Shown here one piece after another: positions 44,644 through 55,656 of a DNA stretch of 64,000 nt. Each line of letters opens with the position of its first letter. Positions within the stretch are counted from its first letter, which is position 1. The notes beneath the pieces were generated by a model. The model worked only from the letters and a program-made list of their open reading frames with translations, was not told the DNA's origin and ran no database searches. Where the stretch lies: NCBI GenBank assembly GCA_023614405.1, contig CM042693.1:332923527-332987526 (forward strand), in the 5' to 3' direction. The position numbers and the translations under genes are program-made. Source of the stretch: Avena insularis (Eukaryota > Streptophyta > Magnoliopsida > Poales > Poaceae).

Positions 44644-44785
44644 TGTGTTGCCTGTAGGATTATGACCCTAAGATGGATTAGACTAAGGAAACCACTAGGA
44701 AAAATGCAACTCTTTGCAAAGTTACACACTTGTCTTTTTCTTCTCGTAAACCTCCCCTAATCTTCTTTCTCATCTCTATTGTTGT

Positions 44786-45216
44786 ATGGCCGCCATCAAC
44801 GAAGCCAAGAAGGGACCACTCATGACCATGACCTTAGAATGTGAGACGGAGTTTCCCAAGGCACTCAAAAACCTCATGGTTAGCTTGGAAATACATGGTG
44901 AAGCCGTGTACCAAGGATTTCCAGTGATGGGTGAAGGAGAAGAATATTGGTGGGTGCAACTCCACTTGTACAAAAACAAAGGAGACAAACACAAAGAGTC
45001 GGGATTCTGCATGATCACCAACTCAGAAATGTATATGTCATTCTTTGACTCTCAAGAAATGCAGCTTGGAATGCTATCAAGGAGCTTGGTGAAAGACTCA
45101 AGTGTAGAATGCTCAACACTCAAAATGACCTTAGAGAGGAAAAGAAGTATACCCAAGACTTAGAGACCGCGATAAAATGTCTAAGGGAAGATATCATAGA
45201 CTTAGCATATGAGTGA
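44786..45216 (+). pseudogene. Gypsy-2 leader ORF (accessory protein 1), frameshifted
   Basis: Starts at ATG 44786 (MAAINEAKKGPLMTMTLE). About 90 residues with a compact, aromatic-rich composition follow (EIHGEAVYQGFPVMGEGEEY, WWVQLHLYKN). After SFFDS the frame shifts; the next frame reads AWNAIKELGERLKCRMLN and a coiled-coil-like end closing at TGA 45214-45216. I do not recognise the family. It is absent from Gypsy-1, whose accessory ORF starts close to the primer site. The same shift exists in copy B, so it predates the duplication. Confidence 0.6.
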
Positions 45217-45469
45217 GAATTGTGACGTACTCCGATAGTTGGACCACCACACTTGTCATTTTCTCGCGTTAAAAATTTGATCATACCAACCTATGTGGTA
45301 TGGCAAGTTTTTATCTAAGTTATGTTTGAACCTTAGTGCTTGTGGTAGATTTTTGTATGCCATGACTTGTATGTTTTATTGTTGAATGTATGCTTTTGAA
45401 TTTTGTTTCACTATCTTATGTTTTCTCTTTACTTGTGTTGATTCTAATTTTCTCTATCCTATGCAATAG
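45217..45469 (+). other. spacer between the two accessory ORFs of Gypsy-2
   Basis: About 250 bp of T-rich sequence ending in a pyrimidine-rich tract and gcaatag before the next ATG. This could be an intron 3' end, but no donor was established. Confidence 0.35.
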
Positions 45470-48400
45470 ATGCCTAGCTTTGTTGTCAGCACTGCCGAGG
45501 AGTTCAAGGGAACTCGTTTTGGTTCTCGTCTTGTGGAGCTCACTAGTGTGCCCAATCTCCCACTCCCTAGTATTAAGGGACTTTAGCTTACGAAGTTCAA
45601 GAGGAAGGATCTTTGGGGCTTTAGAGTCTCGTAGCCCGGACGTTAGTCGGAGCCACTCACCGAGGAGATTACCTTCAAGTTGATGCATGATGACAAGGAG
45701 AATGGACTAGACGTGGTCATGCAGGAGCTACTTGGACGCCTCTGTGGAAGTCACTCCACCGAGCTCAAGGGCCTCTACATTCACCTGTTTGGGAGACGTG
45801 ATGAGCAGGGAGAGGCTATTGTGTATGATGATGCTACTAGAGAGACTGTCGAGCCGATGCGTCTATATCTACCGTACCTAGAGAGCCTCGTTAGACACCT
45901 CGACATATATAGGACCAACGCCATGCTTAGCAATTGTCACATCCCAAAATTTTCCAAATTTTGAAATGTGAAAAATAAATAAACAAAAGAAATAATTGTT
46001 GAAATTTAGGGTGAAAAGAAACTTTTTGTTTCTAAATGGAAATATCAAAAACCCTTATTGAATAAAATTTGAATGAAAAGGGAATCCAACTAACTTCAAT
46101 CAAGTGAAATGCATTCATCAATGAATGTATCTTGAAATTTAAACTTGGGAAAATAAACCAAAACCCTAAAACCCTAATGGAAGAAAATCATTTCCAAGAT
46201 CTCTTTAAGACTATGGATTTGATCCACATAAAAATTTAGCAAAAAACATTTATAAACGATCAAAAATTATAAATAAAAATATTATAAAACCATAGAAATT
46301 GGTTTCATTTAATTTGGAACCATAGATAAAAACTTATGAGTTTAATATGGCAAAAGGAAATAATTTCAAAAGCTAATAAAGATCCTATCTAAAATCCATA
46401 CTAAAAATTTAGCAACAAACATTTATAAATGATCAAAAAAGATAAACAAATATTAAATAAAATTATACAAATTGGAATCACCAATTTTGGAACCTATAAA
46501 TAAAAAGATATGGATTTTATAAGGCAAAGGAAGATAATAAATAAATAAGGAATTTTTAAAAACCAAATTAAATCTTAGCCAAACAAATAAAATGAAAGAT
46601 TATTGAATAATAAATAAGTGTAAAAAAAGATTATTTAAATAAAACTATATGGGCTTTGAACCATATTCAATTTTATTTAAATAAAGACAAATTGCCTAAA
46701 CTAAATAATAATAAAATTATTTAGAAGACAAATTAAAACTTGAATTAAATCCATAAGCAAATGAAATAAAGATAATTCAAATTAAATAAAAGGATAGAGA
46801 ATATCCAAATAAAACTATAGGGCATTAACCAAATTCAATTCTATTTAAATGGAGACAAAATCCCTAAAAGTAAATGATTAATTAAATCATGAGAAAATAA
46901 TAAATTGGAATTTACCAAGGTGAATATAAAAGTTATTTAATTAACTTAAATGGAATAAAATAATCATTTAAATAAATTTTATATGGAATTAAAACCATAT
47001 TTGATTTTATTGAATAAAGACAATTACCCAATTTAAATGATTAATAAATCATATTCTAAATAATTCAAAATGAAATATTTGCACTAATGAATAAATAAAA
47101 CCTACTGAAGAAGTTTTGGTGAAAATTAGAATTCAAATAAGAGTTTGAAAATATAATTAAAATCTTATTTGAATAAAGGCAAGTGCCTATTTTAAATAAA
47201 TAATAAACCATAAATGAATAAAAGAATTATTCCAAAAATGGTCTTTAAAATACATGTTTAAACAATATAGAAACTTACTGAAACTTTGGGAAAAGTTTGA
47301 ATTCAAACAAGTATTTGAATCAATTGAATAAATTCAAAACAGAATAAAAGAAACAGAAAAAAAAGAAACAGGAAGAAAAAAAGGAATTGGACCAGCCCAG
47401 CAAACTAGGCCCAGCAACGCAGCCCACTTCCCTCTCCTCCCCCCGAACCGTTTTCTTCTCACTCAAACGCGCACCCACTCAGCCACTAACTATTTCGCTG
47501 ACCAACCGACCCCACCTGCCAGCTCACTGTCTTCAATCTCCCGTGACCAATTCCCCTCATCTCGCTGCCGTTCTCTGTCAATTGATCCCTAGCGTAAATT
47601 CGAGTTAATGTCGCGTTTATTACGCTCTACAACCATGCCCACTTAATCTCCCACGTCTCCTCTCCCGTTTCCACCAGACGCCATTCCTCCTCTGCCCCTA
47701 GGCTACTAGAATTGCTTACTGCAAGCCATTGACCCCGACGAGCTATCCGGCGACGATTTCGGCTACTCCCCACCTCCCCTTGCTCCCTGGAACCTACGAC
47801 CACATTCCCCACCTCCCTATGCATCTCCTAGTACCACCCACTTGCTCGTGCGCGCTTCGAAACATCGGCAAGCACAACATCTGAACGCCGCCATCGTCTG
47901 CCTTCGCTCCGGCGAACCTTTCCTGTAAAACCTGACCACTCTAACCCCTCTGGTTGATACGCGTGTATTTGCCACACTCGTGCGCATCTAAAGCCACCTC
48001 TGGCTTGCCATATCATGCCATGTAGCATTGATAGAATCCACACCTGAGTGAGCCCGACGCCGACGCCAACTCCGACGAGAAATCGATGACGTGCCAGTGC
48101 ACCCCTGTCCAGGAAAAGACTACCTTGCGCTTCGCCACACCCCTGCGATCAATGTGAGATATTTCTCCTCTATCTATCTTCGTATTGCAACATCATCACC
48201 GGCAAGCGCCGCCGTTCACCACCGCCAGCACCACCAGTATATGACCAGTAGTTGCGAGCCGTAGGATCTTGATCTGATGGGTATGATAGAAACTTAACCC
48301 GAAGGGGTATGCTTTGATCTGTGCTGCACAGATCTCTTTAAATCCAACGGCTGTAGCTGCGCAATACATACGAAACGGTATCATCCAGTAGAAACGTGAC

Positions 48401-50961
48401 GTGTGGCTTGTGTTTCGATTTAAAAACAGAAACTATCCTATTAGATTTTTGAATTTATAAATTCCATAAATTTTAATCTACACGTCAAAATTTTACAAAT
48501 TTTATATCAATGGAATCAGCAAAAAGAGTACTTTCCAACCATGCCCTTTGTTTAGTGTTTTGCTTCTGTAAAATTAGTTATTTTTGCAGAAACTTGTTTA
48601 GGCATATTTTGAATATAAAAATTATTCTAGAAATATTTTTGGGGTAAAATATTTTGTAAATGGATTGTTTTGAACATACTGACCATAAAAACCAACTTGT
48701 AGTTTTAAAAGTATATTTTGTGATGCTAAGGAATAAATTTTTGAATAGAAGCATTTCTAGTTAAATAAAAATGTTGATTATGGTTTAAAAATGCTTTTTG
48801 AGTAAAACCTTTGGAAAATGATTTGAATTAAAGTATCTGGCCCTAAACACCAAGTTTTGAATTTAAAAATGTATTTTGTTAACCCTAGTAAAATTATTAC
48901 TTTGTTTAAAGGCATTTCTAACAAAATAAAATGGTGCTTGATTTAAAAATGGTTTTTTGAGTGCAACCTTTTGTAAATGATTTTGTTTTTAAACACTTTG
49001 ACCATAAACAGTAACATTTGTGTTCAAAAATACATTTGTCAAACACTAGGAATTATTATTTTGATTTAAATCATTTCTAGCAAAACAAAGATGATTTAAA
49101 TGGCCATTTTCACTAACTTGTTTTCAAATGACCTTGCCACTTTTATAAATGACCAATAGGTGTTTTAAAATGTTTATAGCCTATTAGAAACCACCTTTCC
49201 AAATAAAACAATCTTTTGCATGCTTGCATACATTGTTTTGTTTTATTTATTTTATGTGCTAAATTGTTTGAATGTTAGTTTTGAAATTGTGCCTTGCTTG
49301 ATTGAATTATAGTGAACTTTGAAGAGTGTGACCATTTCAAGATCAAGGAGTGAATTTATATTCTCTACTAAAAAGTCAAGTGGTGCTTCATACTTTTTTC
49401 CCATTATTTTTCACTATGCATTAGTGATATTTTGAGTAGGACTTGCATGGAATTTTACTAAGTATGCTATGCCATGTGAAATCCTAGTAGATGATGCCTT
49501 AGTAAAAATTTCCTAAGTTAAGATCCCTACCACTATCATGCTTAGCTTAGCTAGTAGAAAAGAAGGGTGGATTATATTCATGCTATGAAATATTTCTAAG
49601 TCAATGACTTGTGTTTTGCTTAATAAAACAACTATGTGAATGAATCACCTGGGTGGAATGGTTGTGAATGGGTTATGTTGAGTGGTTACACAGGGCCCCA
49701 TATTTATGGCCTACCCTAGTGTATCTCACTTGTGGAAAGCCACCCAGGAACAAAGAGATTTGAGATGTCAAATGTTAAGAAGCTTCAAGTGCAGCCACTT
49801 GGCAATATGGGCTCTGCCTGGATCATATAGGTTGCAATAACTTATTCAGATGGACAGTTGGTGGTAGGGGGTGATAGGTTTGGGAACGCGTCCATTTTGG
49901 TCTAAGGGAAGGCTTCTGAAAGATCTTGTCTTGATGCATGTCGAGTCTTGTGGAGAAAGTGCACCACCTCTCGAGAGAGTAAAATCTATGTACTTAGCCG
50001 TGTCCCCGGCAATGGACAATTGAGCATCAAGACATGGAAGCTATCAAGGATCTCCTCATCCAAATTTCTAAGTTAAAAACTTGTGGTTGAACAAGGGTAA
50101 AGGTTCACCAATATCTATTGGTGGTTCCTTGGGAGTTTTTATCAAAAAAAACTTAGTGTTTTCAACTGATAGGTAAAACCTATTTTGAGCAAAGCAAGCC
50201 GAAGCTACACTTAGCCAAATTCATATAGATGATAGATACCACTATTCTACCATAATATCACTTGCCAATACAATTCAAATGTATTGACCCTTGTGGCTGT
50301 AACTTATTATTATGCAGGTTTGTTTGATGTTAGTGAAGTGTGTTGAATAGGATTACAAGTCTACAACCAACATGATTGCATGTGGCACTTTGAAGATGAA
50401 GGACTCCATGCTATATAGTTATTTCTGCTGCATTGTAATGAGATAGCCAAATGAACTATGTAAGATGTAATGAAATATTTTATTCCTGGTTATAAAGTTG
50501 TACTATGACCTTTGTTTCTTGATATTACATCTTAACTGTGGATGCTAGCTATTGATCCAGGGACTAGCATTGTAAACACATGGATCTCTACCTTATTAAA
50601 GGTTGGGACCTCTACAGCAATGGCGAGCTTTAGGTTCAGTTGAGGGAGAAGGACAAGGCCTTCGCGGAATAGGACGAGATCATCAAGGAGATGGTGGCTA
50701 GGTTTGAGAGCCAAGACAAGAAGTTCAAGAATCAAGAGAAAAGAGTGAAGGATATAAACAAGAAGATCAAGGACATGAGGAAGAGAGCTCAAGGATCTTG
50801 AGCTAGAGACTCAGCATGGAGTGATAGAGAGGCTGCACTCACAGAAGAGAGCCCTTTGGGCGAAGATCGATGCCTTGACCACCAACATGGAGGAGTACAA
50901 GACAGCCATGGAGATAGCTGGACTTACTCTAGTGGACGAGGAGGTCGACATGGAGGAGTAG
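45470..50961 (+). pseudogene. Gypsy-2 accessory coiled-coil ORF, interrupted by a solo LTR (copy A)
   Basis: ATG 45470-45472 (MPSFVVSTAEEFKGTRFG) aligns with the Gypsy-1 accessory protein start. LPLPSIKG and LLGRLCGSHSTELKGL match LPLPTIQG and LIGRLCGRHHEALQGH. Three in-frame stops precede 45680. After LSN the reading is cut at 45934 by the solo LTR and resumes at 50617 with a coiled-coil part (ESQDKKFKNQEKRVKDINKK) ending in EEVDMEE and TAG at 50959-50961. Further stops and a shift are present. Conservation of order and ends with Gypsy-1 shows this is a real family gene. Confidence 0.82.
45935..50616 (+). mobile_element. solo LTR (4.68 kb) inside the Gypsy-2 accessory ORF
   Basis: Starts TGTCACATCCCAAAATTTTCC and ends GGGACCTCTACA, with TSD GCAAT at 45930-45934 and 50617-50621. 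No internal coding region or primer site was found between the TSDs. It has the same ends as 25306-28954 and is therefore the same family, in its longer form. The GC-rich middle (47390-48260) is promoter-like; the rest is AT-rich. The interrupted reading frame resumes beyond it. Confidence 0.93.
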
Positions 50962-51196
50962 TGTTGACTACTCGGATATCTATTTATCTACCATCCTTTA
51001 TTTATCGAGTCGCAATGATCATCCAACATGTGGATGACTTTGCTAGTGTGTTTACCTTTCCAAAACTTGTTGTTTATGTTGTTTAAACTCTAAATTTATC
51101 TTGTGCTTGTTTATTTGTGTTTGTTGCTATGAGATGTATTGTGCATGTTAGCATCTATGGGTTATATCTCATTACTTATCCTTATTGAAACCACAG
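50962..51196 (+). other. spacer between accessory ORF and gag in Gypsy-2
   Basis: About 235 bp, T/G-rich, no coding signal. The equivalent spacer in Gypsy-1 is about 210 bp. Confidence 0.5.
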
Positions 51197-54100
51197 ATGC
51201 CTCCCCGTCGTGCCAATCCCAACCAAAACAACAATGACAACAATGGCAATGAGATGCAGCAGCTGATGACAATCCAAACTCAGTTGATCTAGATGATGAC
51301 CCAGTTCATGGCAAATCAGAATCAAAGCAACAATAACAACAACAATCAAAACAACCCACCAGCCTTTGATATGCTTACAAGGTTTTTGAGGTTGAGGCCT
51401 ACCAAGTTCTCGGGAACCACTGATCCCATGGTAGCCAATGATTGGCTACGTTCTGTGAACAAAGAGTTGGTCACCGTGGGCTGCACTGATGAAGAAAAGG
51501 TCAGATTTTCAGCACATTTGCTTGAAGGACCAGCAACAACATGGTGGTATAATTTCCAAATCACCACTCCCATTGAATATGTGACTTGGGCCATATTTGA
51601 GGATGGTTTCCGCACTGCCCATATCTCATCAGGAGTGATGAGTTTGAATAATAAAGAGTTCCACAATCTTAAGCAATGTCACCGTAGTGTGGCAGAATAT
51701 ATTGAGGTGTTCAAAAATCTGGCACGCTATGCACCGGATGATGTTGATACTGATGCCAAGAGGAAGGAGAAATTCCTTGAAGGATTGAATGATGAGATGT
51801 GCATGCAGCTATGTGTTGCATATGTTCCAACTTATCAATCACTGTGTGACAAGGCCACCATCTTGGAAAGCAAGATGAAAAAGGTTGAGAACAGGAAGAG
51901 GAAGCATCACTTTGATAAGCACAGCTCGGGATCGTCTCACGAGCGTTCCCATGGTGATGATAGTGGAGGTTATGGGTACCACAAGCATGGGAAGTATAAC
52001 AACCACCACAACAGTAACCGTCACCATGACAACAAGCACCACCGCAACCATGACAATGATAGATATAAGAACCACAAGAGTGGACACAAGATCCATCACA
52101 GTGGAAATGGCAATGGAAGTTAGCCTGCTAAGGGAGACATCAGTCAGGTTGAGTGCTTCAAGTGCAAGAAAACTGGGCACTATGCAAATGAATGCCCAAA
52201 AAATAAGGCTGATGGAGCCAACAAGCCAAACCCATTTCAGAAGGGTCAAGTGAACCACATCAATGTGGAGGAAATTTATGAGGAATCTGATGCTGTGGCT
52301 GGTAAGTTCAAGCTTAACTCATTTCCAGCACTTGTTCTTTTTGATACCGGCGCATCGCATTCATTCATACCAAGAGCATTTGTTGATAAAAATGGACTTC
52401 CGACTGAAACTATTGGATGTCCTATTAAAGTAAGCTCTCCGGGTGGAGAGATGATAGTAAATTTTGGATGTCATCATCTAGTGATAAATTTAAGTATAAG
52501 TTTCGAGTTAGTCTGATAATCCTAGATTCCCAAGGATTGGATGTAATTTTGGGCATGGATTGGATGACTAAGTATGAAGGAGTATTAGATTGTGCCAATC
52601 GTACCATTACACTCACAACCCCGGATAAGAAATGGATTAGGTTCAAGTCTAACTTTGAATCTAAAGGGAGTAAGCTAAATTCTCTTAAGGGGGTTAGCAT
52701 AGACAGTGTACCAATTGTGAAGGAATATCTAGATGTGTTTCTGGAGGAATTGCCAGGAATGCCACCAGATACAGATGTGGAGTTTCTGATTGACTTGCTC
52801 CCAGGATCTAGACCAATAGCAAAGAGACCCTACAAGATGTCAGTTGATGAGTTGAAATAACTCAATAAACAACTTGGAGAACAATTGCAGAAAAGATTTA
52901 TCCAACCAATTTGTTCATCTTGGGGTGCACCAGTTCTGTTTGTAGAGAAGAAGGATAGAAGTCAAAGGCTATGCATAGATTATCGTTCACTCAATGAGGT
53001 GACTATAAAGAACAAGTACCCTTTGCCTAGAATCAATGATTTATTTGATCAGCTAGAAGGAGCCCGTGTATTCTCAAAGATTGATCTCCGATCAGGTTAT
53101 TTTCAGCTAAAGATTAGAGAGCAAGACATACCTAAGACTGCTTTTACCACTAGGTATGGAATGTATGAGTATACTGTGATGCCATTTGGATTGAAAAATG
53201 CACCAGCTTATTTCATGAACATGATGAACAAGGTGTTCATGGAGTTTCTTGACAAGTTTGTTGTCGTATTCATCGACGACATTTTGATCTATTCTAAGAG
53301 CAAAGAAGAGCATGAAGAACATTTGCGTTTGATACTTGAGAAGCTCAGGGAGCACAAGCTGTATGCCAAGTTCATCAAGTGTGAATTCTAGGTGAGTGAA
53401 GTTGGATTTATCTGACATATTGTGTCGGGAGCTGGTATAGCTGTCGATCCCGCGAAGGTGTCAGCTGTAACTGAGTGGGAATCTCGAAAGTCAGTTAAAG
53501 AAGTTCGCAGTTTCCTAGGATTGGCAGAATACTATAGAAGGTTCATTGAGATTTTCTATAAAATAATTAAGCCAATGATGGTGTTACTTAAGAAATAGAA
53601 GAAGTTTGATTGGACTAAAGGATGTGAAATCAGTTTCCAAGAATTGAAGAAGATACTAGTATCAACACTAGTCTTATGTCTACCAGATTTGGAGAAATAT
53701 TTTCAAGTCTATTGTGATGCATCTCACCAAGGATTGGGTGGAGTGTTGATGCAAGAAGGGAAAGCTGTGGCTTATGCCTCAAGACAACTCAAAACTGATC
53801 AAGTGAATTATCCTACTCATGACTTAGAGTTAGCCTCTGTTGTCCATGCACTCAAAACATGGAGACAATATCTTTTGGGAAAGTGTTGTGAAGTGTTCAC
53901 GGATCACAAGAGTTTGAAATATATTTTCACCCAAAAGGAACTCAATATGAGACAAAGAAGGTGGCTAGAGCTCATCAAAGACTATGACTTGAGTTTGCAA
54001 AACCATCCTGGTAAAGCAAATGTTGTAGCGGATGCTTTAAGCCGTAAGGTTTATGTGAATGGCCTTACTAAGGGAGAATTGCCAGATGATCTATGTGCCC

Positions 54101-55626
54101 AATTCAAAGATCTCATATTGGAGATAGTGCCTGAAGGATATCACATGTCATTGGATGTTCAACCAACATTTTTGGACAAGGTTAAAGAAGCACAAAAGTT
54201 GGACAAGGAAATAGAGGATATTAAAGGTAAAATTAGTAAAGGAAAGGCTAAAGGATTCCATGAAGATAAACAAGGCACTTTATGGTATGGAAAGCGTATC
54301 TGCATTCCACAAGATCTGGAACTTCGGAAATTGATTATGCAGGAAGCACACAATTCACCATATTATATTCATCCAGGTAACACCAAAATGTACATGGATG
54401 TGAAAGAAATATTTTGGTGGAACAATCTCAATAAATATATTGCGGAACATATTGCCTTGTGTGATGTGTGTAGTCAAGTGAAGGCGGAACATCAGAAACC
54501 GGTAGGGTTATTACAACCACTACCTATTTCTGATTGGAAGTGGGATAAGATTGGTATGGATTTTATCACCGGACTACCAAGGACCAGGTCGGGATATGAT
54601 TCTATTTGGGTTGTTGTGGATCACCTAACTAAAGTGGCTCATTTCATACTCGTGAAGACTACCTATACAAGTGCTAAATTAGCTAAGATCTATATGAACA
54701 AGATTGTATGTCTGCATGGAGTACCTAAGAGTATTGTGTCTGATAGAGGAACTCATTTCACTTCGCATTTTTGGTGACAACTTCATGAATCATTGGGAAC
54801 AAGATTAGAGTTCAGCACAACTTTTCACCCTCAGACTGATGGACAGATAGAAAGAACCAATCAGATTTTGGAGGATATGTTGAGGGCATGTGCCCTAGAC
54901 TATAGTGCTGGTTGGGATGAAAGTCTGCCTTACGCAGAATTCTCTTACAATAACAGCTATCAAGCAAGCATAGAGATGGCTCCATTTGAATTTCTTTACG
55001 GAAGGAAATGTACTACACCATTGCTATGTAGTGGAGTAGGATAAAGAAATTTGTTCGGACCAGAACTGATCAAGGAGGCTAAAGAGAAATTTAAATTGGT
55101 AAAGGACAGACTGAAGATAGCCCAGTCCCAACAAAAGAGCTACAAAAATCCAAAGCATAGAGAAGTCACGTATGATGTAGGTGATAGAGCTTATCTTAGA
55201 GTCTCACCACTTCATGGTGTGAAGAGATTTGGAGTCAAAGCAAAATTGGCACCAAGGTATGTTGGACCGTTCAAGATTTTGAGCCACAAAGGAGAAGTGG
55301 ATTATGAGATTGAATTACCCGAATCACTGTCAGCAGTTCACAATGTGTTTCATGTAAGTCAGTTGAAGAAATGTCATCCGGAGATGGAAGAAACTTCATT
55401 GAAGGACAGTATACCTTTAGAAGAGGTTCAATTGGAGAGTGATCTCACTTATGAAGAGAAGCCTATCAATATTCTCGAAACTGCAGAAAGGGTTACTCGT
55501 AGTAAGACTATAAAATTCTACAAAGTATAGTGGAATCATCATACCGAAGAATAAGCAACTTGGGAAAGAGAAGATGACCTTCGGAAAGATCACCCTCACC
55601 TATTTGCTAGCCAATCCGAATCTTGA
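51197..55626 (+). pseudogene. Gypsy-2 gag-pol
   Basis: ATG 51197-51199 (MPPRRANPN) to TGA 55624-55626. Gag has an early stop (51290-51292) and the core LTRFLRLRPTKF, LLEGPATTWWYNF to 52123. There follow zinc knuckle CFKCKKTGHYANEC, protease [10 protein letters not shown], a frameshift near 52480, RT with [13 protein letters not shown], RNase H, integrase (CDVC, MDFITGLP, SDRGTHFTS, GQIERTNQ) and a chromodomain-like tail (ATWEREDDL). Stops break it at 52858, 53389, several sites from 53414 to 53600, and 54775, 55042, 55528 and 55552. Several replace Trp or Gln codons, consistent with C-to-T decay. It is non-functional and more damaged than Gypsy-1 pol. Confidence 0.94.
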
Positions 55627-55642
55627 GGGCGAGATTCATCTT

Positions 55643-55656
55643 AAGGAGGTTAGATT
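55643..55656 (+). other. polypurine tract of Gypsy-2
   Basis: AAGGAGGTTAGATT lies directly before the LTR start TGTAACATCCC, 16 bases after the pol stop. It is weaker in purines than the Gypsy-1 tract. Confidence 0.8.
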
